A stretch of DNA of 64,000 nucleotides from Shewanella morhuae (GCF_900156405.1 NZ_FTNN01000002.1:226547-290546); one strand, 5' to 3'; positions 1 to 10,200 are shown, numbered from the stretch's first letter. Notes: generated from the letters alone by a model not told the origin. Translations and numbers: made by a program.

Positions 1-1420
1 TCGGATCATTAAAAAGGCGTTTAGTACGATTGTGCACTATATCGATATCAATTTTACCTGTCAGGGCTTGGCTAAAACGCTGATTATGTGTTGGGAAATA
101 ACCTTTTTTATCAACCGCTCCCGCATAAATAATTTCACTGTATTTTGCCAATATCGGTTCTTGGATAGCAGGAAAGTGCTGATCGGTATAACGATCGAAT
201 GCCGTGCTGTATTTTTGCGGATTTGTATTCGTAATGGGTTGGTATTGAGGATTAAAGAAATCGGATTCACTGAAAACCTTATTGACTAAACCCTGTAATA
301 ATATCGCACCACACGCTTGAGCGGCAGCATTAGCCAACTGTAAAACTTGCTGATCAAAAGTGTGCGTATCCCACTCAGAAAGCGCTCTAAAAATCCCTTC
401 GGTAGTTAAAGACAAGGTAAATGCCTGCTCTGATACACTTAGGCTTTGTTTACCTGTGTTGGCTAAAGAGTCACGAATTTGCGTCACCGAACGGCTAATA
501 TCATTTGTGGTGTTGTTATATTGTTTGAATGAATCCTCCATATCCTCAAGGGCTTGAGCAGATTGCGTCACTGAAATTGAAATGTCGGTAAAGTGTTCAT
601 CCAACTCGCCCATAGCCGCAACCACATCGGCAGTTTGCGTCACGACTCTTTCCATTAATCCCGAGGTTTTATCCGTTTCGCTGCGGATTTCTAAGAGCAT
701 TTTACCAATATCTTGGGTCGCATCCGCCGTTTTACCCGCAAGACTACGTACTTCGTCAGCTACAACAGCAAAACCTCGCCCCTGTTCGCCGGCTCGTGCC
801 GCTTCTATTGCAGCATTTAATGCTAAAAGGTTAGTTTGCTGTGCAACAGTATCTATCACTTCGGTAATTTTTTGGATTTGCTCAGCTCGTGATTTAAGTG
901 TCTGTACTTGCTCTGCGGCAGTATCAATATCAACACTAAGGGAGCGGATCGCCGTAACACTTTTTTGCGCTTGGCTACGTCCTTGGACACTAACGCGCTC
1001 GGCTTCTTGTGCTTGAGCTAAAATATCAGCTGCATTGTCGCCAAGCTGTGCGGTAGTTTGGCTTAGTTGCCCTGCGGCGACGGCAATTGCACTGGCATGT
1101 TCACCGTTAGATTCTATCGATTTATTAAGTAAATCAATAAAGTGAGAAACCTCAGCTGAACCAATTGCGATTTTACTTGTTAGTATACTGATGTCATGGG
1201 CTGGGGCATTTTTATCTTTCAATGCCTTGCGATTGGCTTCATCCATGTCGAGCTCAATCTTCGATGAGCGCATCATGAGCCACATCACAATACCCGCGGC
1301 GATAATACCGACTAACAGGGCTTGCAAACTATCGGGAAGATTCAACCACGCTAATAATAAATGGCTAAGGGTAACAAGCACTAAACTGATGAATATTAAA
1401 ATTTTATGCTGGATTTTCAT
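1..1420 (-). CDS. Methyl-accepting chemotaxis protein (C-terminus beyond window)
   Basis: The reading frame is open from an ATG at 1420 to the left edge, giving 473 residues without a stop. Two hydrophobic segments lie at about residues 8-28 and 33-51 with almost no loop between them, so there is no periplasmic sensor. The signalling hairpin follows at about 194-225 (QQTNLLALNAAIEAARAGEQ, then GRGFAVVADEVR), the conserved CheA/CheW contact tip. A further cytoplasmic domain contains the pattern GYFPTHN...LTG...NRTKR, known from a class of receptors with a C-terminal sensing region. It therefore probably senses an internal or membrane signal. Ligand unknown; family assignment is secure. Confidence 0.9.
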   Translation of the reverse strand, partial: MKIQHKILIFISLVLVTLSHLLLAWLNLPDSLQALLVGIIAAGIVMWLMMRSSKIELDMDEANRKALKDKNAPAHDISILTSKIAIGSAEVSHFIDLLNKSIESNGEHASAIAVAAGQLSQTTAQLGDNAADILAQAQEAERVSVQGRSQAQKSVTAIRSLSVDIDTAAEQVQTLKSRAEQIQKITEVIDTVAQQTNLLALNAAIEAARAGEQGRGFAVVADEVRSLAGKTADATQDIGKMLLEIRSETDKTSGLMERVVTQTADVVAAMGELDEHFTDISISVTQSAQALEDMEDSFKQYNNTTNDISRSVTQIRDSLANTGKQSLSVSEQAFTLSLTTEGIFRALSEWDTHTFDQQVLQLANAAAQACGAILLQGLVNKVFSESDFFNPQYQPITNTNPQKYSTAFDRYTDQHFPAIQEPILAKYSEIIYAGAVDKKGYFPTHNQRFSQALTGKIDIDIVHNRTKRLFNDP

Positions 1421-1830
1421 GTTCTTCCCGTAGCAATAATAAGGTCAAGATGAAGAATGAATGCAAAGGGTCTAATCATTCAATAGAAGGCACTGCAACT
1501 AAGCGATAACAAGCCCTGTTAGGTTAGCTTGAATAAAAATACTATTCGTTTTTTAGTCTATTCCTCTGAATAAAGTAGATAATTTATTTATCCACATTCA
1601 TAAAGCTAGCTCAAAACTATCATCAACCGTCTCACCGACGTATGGCGTGAGTCTACATTTATCGCAATGTGACCTTAATTGCTATTGAAATGTTACTTTT
1701 TGATAAAGCAAACTTCATGTTGAAATGCGCGCTATGTCGTCTTCTGCACAAGAAATCCTACCGGAACGGCTGCACATATGCCGAGAAAACTGCTAATATC
1801 GGCGCAATTTTTTGAGCTAACGAGATCAAG
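1421..1830. other. Intergenic region, divergent promoters
   Basis: About 410 bp between the divergent receptor and YebC-family genes, so promoters for both should lie here. A perfect match to the DnaA-box consensus TTATCCACA occurs at 1588-1596, but one isolated box in 64 kb is expected by chance. No sigma-28 promoter could be recognised for the chemotaxis gene. Confidence 0.4.
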
Positions 1831-2553
1831 ATGGGCAGAGCATATCAAAACAAGAAAGAATCCATGGCGAAAACAGCAGGTCAAAAAACCCGCATTTATT
1901 CACGCTACGGTAAAGAGATATACGTCGTTGCTAAACAAGGCGGCGTTGAACCTGATGGAAATTTATCACTACGCCGTTTGATTGAGCGCGCAAAGAAAGA
2001 TCAAGTCCCAGCACACGTTATTGAGCGCGCAATTGAAAAAGCCAAAGGCAGTGGCGGTGAAGATTACGATACTGCCCGTTACGAAGGTTTTGGCCCTGGT
2101 AACTGTATGGTCATTGTTGACTGCTTAACCGATAACGTAAAACGTACCTTCACTGAAGTGCGTCAAGCCTTTGTGAAAAACGATGCCAAACTCGGTAGCC
2201 CAGGTACAGTCGGCCACATGTTTGATCATCAAGCCGTGTTCGTGTTTGCCGGCAATGACGAAGATGCGATTTTAGAACTGCTGATGATGGCTGACGTTGA
2301 TGTAAGCGATGTTGAGCTGGAAGATGGCTTAATCACAGTTTATGCGCCGCACACTGAGTACTTTAAAGTTAAAACGGCACTCACTGATGCTATGCCAGAT
2401 ATCAACTTTGAATTCGACAACATCACCTTCGTACCGCAAGACATGGTAAAAGTTGAAGGTGAAGATGTCGCCATGTTTGAGAAGTTTATTGCCGCATTAG
2501 AAGATTGTGACGACGTACAAAACGTCTATCACAATGCAGAAATCGACGAGTAA
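1831..2553 (+). CDS. YebC/PmpR-family protein, YeeN-type
   Basis: A 240-residue protein of the YebC/TACO1 family, proteins described as DNA-binding regulators and as translation factors that relieve stalling. The N-terminus ([20 protein letters not shown], then [15 protein letters not shown]) follows the E. coli YeeN pattern rather than that of YebC, which starts MAGHSKW. The core motif [19 protein letters not shown] is present at about residue 88. The ATG at 1831 has GAG six bases upstream; an internal ATG at 1864 is less likely. A terminator follows directly, so it is probably monocistronic. The true YebC paralogue would be expected elsewhere in the genome. Confidence 0.88.
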   Translation: MGRAYQNKKESMAKTAGQKTRIYSRYGKEIYVVAKQGGVEPDGNLSLRRLIERAKKDQVPAHVIERAIEKAKGSGGEDYDTARYEGFGPGNCMVIVDCLTDNVKRTFTEVRQAFVKNDAKLGSPGTVGHMFDHQAVFVFAGNDEDAILELLMMADVDVSDVELEDGLITVYAPHTEYFKVKTALTDAMPDINFEFDNITFVPQDMVKVEGEDVAMFEKFIAALEDCDDVQNVYHNAEIDE

Positions 2554-2593
2554 TATCACCAGGTGATACTCATTAAAACGTAGATTTTTAACA

Positions 2594-2628
2594 ATGCCGT
2601 CCACTTAAGTTGGGCGGCATTTTTATTT
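2594..2628 (+). terminator. Rho-independent terminator after YeeN-type gene
   Basis: GCCGTCCA and TGGGCGGC form a stem with one G-T pair around a short loop, followed by TTTTTATTT. It lies about 40 bases past the stop codon. Confidence 0.8.
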
Positions 2629-2720
2629 ATGTGATCGCCAACTGTGCAGAATAATATTGTGCATTAACTGACAGGAAAAATAATATTTGAATTTATTCAT
2701 TGATGAAAAGCCAGTAATAC

Positions 2721-2745
2721 AAAAAGGGCCGTTTAGGCCCTTTTT
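2721..2745. terminator. Bidirectional terminator
   Basis: AAAAAGGGCC-GTTTA-GGCCCTTTTT is a perfect ten-base stem with A and T runs on both sides. It lies downstream of the minus-strand hibernation factor gene and works as a terminator on either strand. Confidence 0.85.
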
Positions 2746-2780
2746 GGTGTTCATCTAAAATGATGAGTGATAACTAGAAC

Positions 2781-3137
2781 CTAACGTAGATCCATTTCTT
2801 GAATAATTTCATGGGCGATAGCTGGTGTAGTACAACTTGGCTTTTCATGTAAATCGGCTTTCAGCTGTCCTTTACGATGTTTAAGTGCTGTATCAAGTTT
2901 TTTAGCTGCTGCTGCAATTGCAGGATACATCACTTGATCATTACCCGAAGCAGCAATACGTGCACCTTCATAATTGGTACGAATTTCAACTTGATACTCG
3001 CCATGTTCCTTCGAGATAATAATATCAAGTGCGACCAAAGAGGGAAAATGAGTGGCGATTTTAGCAAATTTATCGTTAACATCTTCTCTAACAGAATCAG
3101 TAACATCAACGTGGTGACCAGAAATATTTATTTTCAT
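2781..3137 (-). CDS. hpf: Ribosome hibernation promotion factor, short HPF
   Basis: A 118-residue protein matching the short HPF/RaiA fold: MKINISGHHVDVTDSVRE opening, KIATHFPSL, then YPAIAAAAKKLDTALKHRKGQ. Short HPF binds the 30S decoding centre and promotes 100S dimers in stationary phase. It stands alone with its own terminator, whereas in enterobacteria hpf lies beside rpoN. A second family member, the RaiA-like protein at 19101-19469, is 16 kb away; this one lacks the acidic C-terminal tail typical of RaiA and so is the better HPF candidate. Confidence 0.88.
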   Translation of the reverse strand: MKINISGHHVDVTDSVREDVNDKFAKIATHFPSLVALDIIISKEHGEYQVEIRTNYEGARIAASGNDQVMYPAIAAAAKKLDTALKHRKGQLKADLHEKPSCTTPAIAHEIIQEMDLR

Positions 3138-3397
3138 AGATTGTCCCTTTTAGTGTCATTACTTTTTTTTCGCTTCACTATTAGAGCTTGGGGCATGCAG
3201 GATAAAACACAAGCCTTATTCGTAAATATTTAGCTCAACACTGGTATTAGCACCTCCTAAATGTGACATCTATCAAGAAACTGCAACTACCACCCCCATT
3301 AAAACAACATTAAATGTCTAATTTTTAAACATTTAATTGTTTTTAGCATATTACAAATATTTAAATAACCTAAGAATAGTACGGTTATATTTACATT
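3138..3397. other. Intergenic, AT-rich
   Basis: Upstream region of hpf running up to the MITE-like element. It is AT-rich with runs of T and A; no convincing promoter hexamers or coding frame were identified. Confidence 0.3.
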
Positions 3398-3648
3398 ATA
3401 CCAACCACATTAACTATCTAATCAGTTCAGAGCCTCACTGGTATTTCAATCCGAGGCGCATTGACGCAGAAATGGTTATTCCCTTTTAAGTCAATGCAAC
3501 ATGGGAGTGGGATGCCAGTGAGACCCAAAGGGCGGCAGATTTAACTGCATATACTGCGTTTAAGGCTTTCGACAGAGCACCACTATATGCCTTGTCTAAA
3601 GCGCGTTGAACTCCCGCCGAATGAACAGATAGTTAATATGATTGGTAT
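3398..3648. mobile_element. MITE-like element with 22 bp terminal inverted repeats
   Basis: The left end 3398-3419 begins ATACCAACCACATTAACT and the right end 3627-3648 is its inverted complement with 20 of 22 matches. A second inverted pair lies inside (CTCACTGGTAT at 3434-3444 against ATGCCAGTGAG at 3512-3522). Total length is about 251 bp with no transposase frame. No target-site duplication is obvious. This layout is that of a non-autonomous miniature element; copy number elsewhere in the genome cannot be seen here. Confidence 0.65.
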
Positions 3649-3774
3649 TACCTCTTTGCTACTAAAACGCTTGAGTTACATGGGATGTTTCGTTTTGATA
3701 CTCCCCCTAAGACTGACCTTGAATAAATTCGTGTTGAGCGAGTCGCCAAAGATCACATATTTACGCCTCAATCT

Positions 3775-3795
3775 AAATGATATCGTTTATCATTT
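3775..3795. promoter_or_regulatory. Candidate Fur box
   Basis: AAATGATATC-G-TTTATCATTT is a near-perfect palindrome (arms AAATGATA and TATCATTT) resembling the 19 bp Fur consensus GATAATGATAATCATTATC. It lies about 160 bp upstream of the DUF3649-PepSY-DUF3325 genes, which belong to iron-uptake families, so Fur repression of that operon is the natural inference. Confidence 0.65.
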
Positions 3796-3957
3796 GAGTT
3801 AACTGCGGTATACTTCTGCGATGAGCTATCCCTGATATAGCAATGCATTCGATCTTAAGCTGAGTTTTATGTCATTAAACAAAAAACTTAAAACACAATG
3901 AGCTGCAACGGATAACGGTAACAAATCCACATAGGCTAGAAATGAGAAGTGGCACTT

Positions 3958-4332
3958 ATGTCTAATACATCCGCGTTTGAAACCTCAACGCAACCTTCTG
4001 CAGATCAAATACGCTCGTTTTCGCAGATTTCACGGCGAATTGTGCAATGGTTTAAACAAGAGCAATCAGTGTTTGCCTTTAAAGTATTTGCCCGCGCGAG
4101 CGCCGCCCTGTTGACGGGTTATATTGCGGCTGCGAGCTTGGCCTGCCTATTAACTGTCGTGTTACCGATGCCGAGATTAGAAAGCACGTTAACTGCCAAT
4201 ATGTTGTCATTTCTCTTTTATGCCGTTGCCATTATTTACGCCTTTTGTGTACGTAAGACTTGGCATGCGTGGCGAGATTTAGGCCTTGTTAGTTTATTCT
4301 TTTTTGGCTTGCTTCAAATATGTGGACAGTAG
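3958..4332 (+). CDS. DUF3649-type inner-membrane protein of an iron-uptake module
   Basis: A 124-residue protein with a soluble N-terminus and three hydrophobic segments in the last 80 residues. It resembles DUF3649 proteins, which are encoded beside PepSY-domain and DUF3325 proteins in siderophore or iron-uptake loci. The ATG at 3958 is preferred because GAGAAG lies eight bases upstream; a GTG at 3949 in the same frame would overlap that site. The stop is directly followed by the PepSY gene, so the two are co-transcribed. A Fur-box candidate lies upstream. The biochemical role of this family is not established. Confidence 0.75.
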   Translation: MSNTSAFETSTQPSADQIRSFSQISRRIVQWFKQEQSVFAFKVFARASAALLTGYIAAASLACLLTVVLPMPRLESTLTANMLSFLFYAVAIIYAFCVRKTWHAWRDLGLVSLFFFGLLQICGQ

Positions 4333-4333
4333 G

Positions 4334-5998
4334 ATGAAAGAAACATTTTTCAGAACCTTATCGTGGTTACATACTTGGGCAGGTTTACTGGTGTGTTGGG
4401 TATTATTACTTATCTTTTTTGCGGGTAGTTTGAGCTATTTCCGCCATGAAATAACCCTATGGAATGAGCCCGAATTACATCAAGGTGTTTATCAGGACTA
4501 TCAAGCTAATACCCTAGAAAACCAACTAGATAAAAACCAACAATATATAGAAACACATTCGCCAGCGGCGGTGCAGCGCTGGATGATAGATTTTCCGACT
4601 GAACGAAAACCCTTTCAAAGTGTTAGCTGGCAACTCCCGCCAGAAAAAGGCCAACGCCGTGGTAAAACTGAAGAACACGTGGCTTTAGCCGATGGCAGCA
4701 GCATGATCTCAGAGGTGCGCGAAAGTCGCGGCGGCAATTTCTTTTATCGTCTGCACTTTGACTTACACTATATGTCTGCTATCACTGCACGTTATATCGT
4801 CGGTGTTTGCACTATGTTTATGTTGATAGCCCTTATCAGCGGCATCGTTATCCATAAGCGGATTTTTAAAGATTTATTCAGTTTTAGGCGCGATAAAGGT
4901 ACACGTTCTTGGTTAGATGCCCACAATGTGAGCTCTGTTATCGCTCTGCCCTACCATCTTATGATCACTTATACGGGGCTTATCACCCTAATGCTGATGT
5001 ATATTCCATGGACAGTTAATACTGCCTATTCCGGTGACAACCAAGCCTTTTTAAAAGAGCTGAACCCCGCAAGACAAACTGAGAAAGCCGCAGGAATTAG
5101 TGCGCCACAAATGCAATTGAGCCAATTGCTACCGCAAGTAAAAGCCGCGTGGGGTGACACGCCGATTAAACAAGTCACGGTGTCATACCCTAAAGATCAA
5201 AATAGCCAAGTGACCTTTTACCAAAATACAGGTAAAGACGTGACCGACGAGGCCAATATTTTGATCTTTAACGGTGTTAATGGTGAACTCAAGTATGCCA
5301 GCCCGCACGATGCCTCGGGGGCATCAGCGACCTACGATACGATGATGTCATTGCACACTGCGCGTTTTGCAGCCCCACTATTAAGGATTTTATTCTTTTT
5401 CTGCGGATTATTGGGCTGCGCCATGATTGCAACCGGCACCTTAATGTGGGCTATTCGCATTCGTCAAAAACAGCAAAAAAGACTGGATAAAGGCGACAAG
5501 CCGAGCTTGGGATTACGTTTAGTTGAAGGACTAAACTTTATGTTTATCTTGGGGTTGCCTTTAGGTACCGTAGCCTTCTTTTATGCTAATCGGTTATTAG
5601 CAACCCACTTCTCTGGCCGCTCTGAATGGGAAATTCACAGTTTCTTTATCGCGTTAGTGGCAATGGGAGTATGGGCTTTTTGGGGGCGTTCACGTCGTCA
5701 ATGGCAGATGGCATTAATACTCATAGGAAGCTTGTATTGTGCACTACCAGTGCTCAATGCTTTTACCTCACCGAGTAATCTCATCGACAATATCCAATCT
5801 CACCAATGGCCTTTAGTTGGATTTGACCTGCTCGCCGTTATATTTGGCTGCGCGATGTTATTTGCCAGCAACCGATTAACATTGATAGCAAAATCCCCAG
5901 TCGCAAGACCCGCGTTGAATAAAACACATGTAAAGGCGGATAAGACGCGCCGCAGCGAATTAACCTCGCAGTCTTCATTGGAGGAAGCCAAATCATGA
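4334..5998 (+). CDS. PepSY-domain iron-regulated membrane protein (PiuB-like)
   Basis: A 554-residue membrane protein. An N-terminal transmembrane helix (HTWAGLLVCWVLLLIFFAGS) is followed by a periplasmic PepSY-type region, then transmembrane helices near the middle (FMLIALISGIVIHKRIFKD) and a cluster of four to five in the last third. The HxWxGL/GxxxHKRIFKD pattern is typical of PepSY-TM iron-regulated proteins, proposed to act as inner-membrane reductases in siderophore iron release. The ATG at 4334 follows the preceding stop by one base; a frame extending upstream to 4286 would overlap the previous gene and is not chosen. It overlaps the next gene by ATGA. Confidence 0.85.
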   Translation: MKETFFRTLSWLHTWAGLLVCWVLLLIFFAGSLSYFRHEITLWNEPELHQGVYQDYQANTLENQLDKNQQYIETHSPAAVQRWMIDFPTERKPFQSVSWQLPPEKGQRRGKTEEHVALADGSSMISEVRESRGGNFFYRLHFDLHYMSAITARYIVGVCTMFMLIALISGIVIHKRIFKDLFSFRRDKGTRSWLDAHNVSSVIALPYHLMITYTGLITLMLMYIPWTVNTAYSGDNQAFLKELNPARQTEKAAGISAPQMQLSQLLPQVKAAWGDTPIKQVTVSYPKDQNSQVTFYQNTGKDVTDEANILIFNGVNGELKYASPHDASGASATYDTMMSLHTARFAAPLLRILFFFCGLLGCAMIATGTLMWAIRIRQKQQKRLDKGDKPSLGLRLVEGLNFMFILGLPLGTVAFFYANRLLATHFSGRSEWEIHSFFIALVAMGVWAFWGRSRRQWQMALILIGSLYCALPVLNAFTSPSNLIDNIQSHQWPLVGFDLLAVIFGCAMLFASNRLTLIAKSPVARPALNKTHVKADKTRRSELTSQSSLEEAKS

Positions 5999-6345
5999 TG
6001 CCAGAATTTATGCCCATAGTGGGGATATTAGGCTTGAGTTATCTCTCGCTTGCCCTATTCGCTTTAGCTAAATTTGGTCATTTTAAAGATGTATTCAATC
6101 GCCCACCAGCACAGTGGCAGAGCTATCTGCTCACTCTGTTTGCTTGGTTATTACTGGCGTTTAGCCTAAGTGCCTGCGTGAGCGATCAAGGTTGGGCCTA
6201 TGGGAGTATTTTGTTTATGGGGATCATCTCCCTCGCGGCAATGTTAGTGATTTTAACCTTAAGTTTTAGCCCACGTTATTTACCCATATGGATAGTCACA
6301 AGCAGTGTATTAACAAGCACTTTACTATTTGCATCAGGGATATAA
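5995..6345 (+). CDS. DUF3325-type membrane protein
   Basis: A 116-residue hydrophobic protein with four predicted membrane segments, matching the DUF3325 type found as the last gene of PepSY iron modules. It starts with ATGATG overlapping the stop of the PepSY gene, which implies translational coupling. Function is unknown; its constant association with DUF3649 and PepSY proteins suggests a small subunit or assembly partner of the same inner-membrane complex. Confidence 0.78.
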   Translation: MMPEFMPIVGILGLSYLSLALFALAKFGHFKDVFNRPPAQWQSYLLTLFAWLLLAFSLSACVSDQGWAYGSILFMGIISLAAMLVILTLSFSPRYLPIWIVTSSVLTSTLLFASGI

Positions 6346-6439
6346 CGCATCTGACATACCCAGCTAAGGGGGGCAGATCATAGCTATGTGATCACCGCTA
6401 GGCTATAGTGCCATCAAGTCTTTCAGATAGGAGAAAATC

Positions 6440-6877
6440 ATGGGCTTTAAGTTAATGGTCAACTGGCAAACTTCACCTGCCGAAGAAGGCGAATTTTGCC
6501 GAGACCACAGCATTACTTTTGGCAGCGGCCAGACCATTCAGGCCTCTGCTGCGCCCGATTACAAAGGTAATGCGCAGAATGTTAATCCTGAGGAAAGTTT
6601 ATTAGCCACGTTATCCTCATGCCATATGCTCACATTTCTGACTATTGCTCACCTTAAACGCTTAAATGTGACGTCCTATATAGATAACGCAACCGCAGAG
6701 CTTGGGAAAAATGAAGCAGGTAAACTCGCCATTATTAAAATGGTACTCAATCCTAAAATAGTTTTTGCTGACGGGATTAACGTTGATCACGAAACACTAG
6801 AAAAGATCCACGAAAAGGCCCATGCAAACTGTTTTATTGCCAATACGTTAGCTACGGATATTCAAATTAAGTTTTAG
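6440..6877 (+). CDS. OsmC/Ohr-family protein
   Basis: A 145-residue OsmC-fold protein. The two redox cysteines of the family are present: Cys61 in LSSCHMLTF and Cys131 in AHANCFIANT. Such proteins reduce organic hydroperoxides with help from lipoylated partners. The sequence is of the general OsmC subgroup rather than clear Ohr. The start ATG has TAGGAG eight bases upstream. A terminator follows, so it is a single-gene unit. Confidence 0.88.
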   Translation: MGFKLMVNWQTSPAEEGEFCRDHSITFGSGQTIQASAAPDYKGNAQNVNPEESLLATLSSCHMLTFLTIAHLKRLNVTSYIDNATAELGKNEAGKLAIIKMVLNPKIVFADGINVDHETLEKIHEKAHANCFIANTLATDIQIKF

Positions 6878-6897
6878 CGTTAAACATTATCTTTACG

Positions 6898-6931
6898 GCC
6901 TGCTTGAGGTATTCCTAAGCAGGCTTTTTTA
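6898..6931 (+). terminator. Terminator after OsmC-family gene
   Basis: GCCTGCTT at 6898-6905 pairs with AAGCAGGC at 6917-6924, with an inner AGG/CCT extension, followed by six T residues. Confidence 0.85.
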
Positions 6932-7114
6932 TTGCCCAACGCTAATCTTTCGCAAGACGGCTAGGCCATCTAAATGCGACAAAAAATATCATTACAACTG
7001 GATAATGTTTAAGCCTGAGTCAAATAACGGCACATAAAAGACGAGAGTATGCGCTGATTGTAAGCATGCAGTACAACAACGGGGATGAGTAAGATAATGA
7101 ATGGACATAAAAAT
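6932..7114. other. Intergenic spacer between convergent genes
   Basis: Spacer between two terminators facing each other. Nothing else could be recognised in it. Confidence 0.3.
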
Positions 7115-7147
7115 GGGTGTTGTCTCGGGAACTAAGAGACAACACCC
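7107..7147 (-). terminator. Terminator after the tricorn-like protease
   Basis: GGGTGTTGTCTC at 7115-7126 and GAGACAACACCC at 7136-7147 form a perfect 12 bp stem with a nine-base loop. Read on the minus strand it is followed by ATTTTTAT, so it serves the minus-strand gene. Confidence 0.8.
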
Positions 7148-7227
7148 TAACTTTGTACGCGGCTATATTAACTGCGATATCTTAAATTTCAGTTAAATCT
7201 CGGTTTAATTCTAAATATAAATATCGA

Positions 7228-10200
7228 TTACTTAGCTTTAATATCCTGCGCCATGCCTTTTGCGGGCAGCGGTTGCGCTTTTAAAGCGGGAATAGGTTGC
7301 TTGACTAATTCATCTTTTAAATAGCTTATCGCAGCTTCAAGTTGGGCATCTTTACCGTTAAAGGTGGCAAACGGCAGGTTATCGACTTCAATATCTGGCG
7401 TTACGCCATGCCCTTCGAGCACCCAGCGGCCATCCATTGCATACTGTGGATACTCGGCCACCCGCGCCATACCTTTATCGGTCAAAGTATTACGTCCAGA
7501 TAGCCACACACCCGCTCCTGCTGTTTGTTTACCAATTAACGGCGCAATGCCGAGCGCTTTAATCCCCGCGGCGAAGGTTTCGCCATCGGAATAGGTTAGC
7601 TCATCGGTTAATACCACTAAATGACCGTGGAAGGTTTGCTGCATATTGGTGTAAGCAGCACCGTGAGTCGGTTGCCAGAAAGCCCACGCTCGGCGTAATA
7701 ATTTTTCGATAATCCAACTGTCGATATTGCCACCACGGTTACGGCGCACATCGATAATTAAGCCATCTTTATCATAATTGGTATAAAACTCACGGGCGAA
7801 ACTTTCAATATCACCGCCGCCCATAGCATATAAGTGCAAATAGCCAATCTTGCTCTTACTCGCATCCTCAACCACTGCGGCGTTATGGCTCACCCAATCT
7901 TGGTAACGTAACTGGCTATCCACCGTAGCACTAACTGGCATGACGATGGTTTTATGTGTTTGGCTACCGCGTTTTAGCTGTAGCAATACTTGCTTGTCCT
8001 GTTGATTACGTAAAAGGCGCGTAACATCAGCCACATTCGCTACTGGCGTGCCATTAATGGCTAACAACATATCGCCTGCTTTGGCATCGACTTCGATACG
8101 ATTTAACGGTGAAGCATTGGCGGGTAATTCAGGATCGTTACTGTAAATATGCGCAATGTTAACGCCATCTACTGTTTGTTGTAGACGTGCGCCTAAACTT
8201 GCCGTTTTAGCGGCATCGGGATCCTGTGGTAAATCCCCGCCACGCACCTGCGAGTGTAAAGAATCTAACTCGCCCATCATTTGCATAAAAATATCATTCA
8301 GCTCATTGCGGTCGGTTAGGCGGTCGAGCAAAGGTTGGTACTTAGCTTTAGTCGCTTGCCAATCAAGGCCGCGCATCTTTTTATCAAAGAAAGATTCCTT
8401 ATGCATTAACCAAGCATCTTCAAACATTTGTTGCCATTCAAGCGAAGGAGAAATCGCTAATTGCCATTGCTGCGTTCGCACTTTGGCATTATCCGTATCA
8501 CCCAACTTATCGCCACCATCGACAATCAGTAGCGCCTTGTCATCACTATGTTTACGCAGCATCAGCTTTTTACCGTTGGCAGAAACTGCGTAATGACCCA
8601 CATCCTCTGCAAACACTTCGGCCTTAGGGCTCAAGGGATCAAATTCAATGGTCATTAAACTCGGCTCGGTGTCATCACCCATCGCTTGGTCAAGCACATA
8701 AAGCCTACCATCAACAGCGCGAAGCTCACTGTAATTACCTGAATCAACAGGCACTTGCCATAAGCGCTGCGAAATATCCGCCCAATCGATGGTTAGTGGA
8801 TTAGCTTTATCTTTAGCTGCGGTTTTGTCAGTTTCGCTCACGCTGAGCTCATTAGGTTTACTAAAGGGGAATTTGGCATTGTTAACTAAGGCAATAGCAA
8901 ATATTTGGCTGCGTTTATCAAATACGGGTCCCATGTTTCTGTCGCCCCAAGGCGAGCTTGGTGTTGCACTAAATTGGCGATTTGACAGGAAATAGAGCCA
9001 CTGCCCATCGCGACTAAAGGTGGGTGAATAGGATTCATACTTGTCGCTAGTCAGTGTCTCGGCCTTATTCTCATCCACGGAATAAAGAACAATTTGCGGT
9101 CTTTGCTTACCGATTTCTGACTTGGTTAATGCAATAAAACGGCTATCACCAGACCAGCGGATATCGGCATAAGGCCCAAGTCCCTCACCGTTAGTGATGA
9201 TTTTTTGGTTAGTATTTTTCTTTAAGTCCAGTAGCCAAACGTTGCCATCGTTATCGTCGTGGGCGATAAACCGACCGTCTTGTGACAGGTTAAGGCTCAT
9301 TCTTAAAGTATGGCCGTCTTTCGTCAACTGTTTAGCACCACTGCTGCCATCGGCGGGGAATTGCCAAATCTCTTGCTGACCCGTCATGTCGCTAATGGCA
9401 TAAACAGATTTGCCATCTTGGCTCAAAATAGCTTCTCTAACACGATAAGTCCCTGGCAGCGCAACTTGTACTAAGCGCGAGCCATCAATCCCCGCTATGG
9501 CGATATGGCTGCGAGCAGTAATCACAACTTTATCGCCAGCAAGTGCCAAATCGGTAGAGGACGCGTAATCCATAGGATCTTTCACCCAATGCTCACGGCG
9601 CTGGGCAAAATCAGAGAGGAGCTCGATATTAAGTAACGAGTCTTTAGCAGAAGTAATATCAAATACATGAATATCTGCGCCCTGCTGAAATACCACTTTA
9701 CCTTTATCCATTCGCGCGCTGCGGACTTGCCAATCTTTAAATTGGGTCAACTGTTTTGCGTCTGAACCATCGAGCGCCATCGACCACAGGTTATCGTTAC
9801 CATCGCTGTCGCTGATAAAATAGAGTCTGTCCTGCCACAGCATAGGCTGACGTACAGAACCGTCGTGTTGACCGCTAAGTAGCTGTGCTTCGGTTTTACT
9901 GCCGAGTTTAAAACGCCATAATTCGCCTTTTGCGCCACCACGGTACACTTTGGCATTATCCCCCGTCACTTGCAGGCCAAAACGGGTGAAATACACGTAA
10001 TCGTTGTTGTCATCAATCACACCTTCGACCGCATCGGCTAAAGGCAAATCAGTGGTCGTCAGGGTTTTAGGATCAACACTGCGCAGCATCCAATTATTGG
10101 CAGGGCCAAAGCCACTGTCGGTAGAATATAAAATGTCGCCTTTGGCCGTAAAGCCTTGCACCCGCACACGGCTATTCTCAAAACTTACTCGCTTGGCTAC

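Noticed and set aside
582-1016. 144-codon + strand frame rich in Ser, Ala and Cys
   Set aside because: Antisense shadow of the chemoreceptor signalling domain, whose minus-strand translation is unmistakable.
1588-1596. Perfect DnaA box TTATCCACA
   Set aside because: Isolated; one such match is expected by chance in a window of this size.
3587-3802. 71-codon frame (MPCLKRVELPPNEQ...) on the + strand
   Set aside because: It starts inside the MITE-like element, runs over the Fur box, has no Shine-Dalgarno and no recognisable domain. Likely a repeat-derived artefact.
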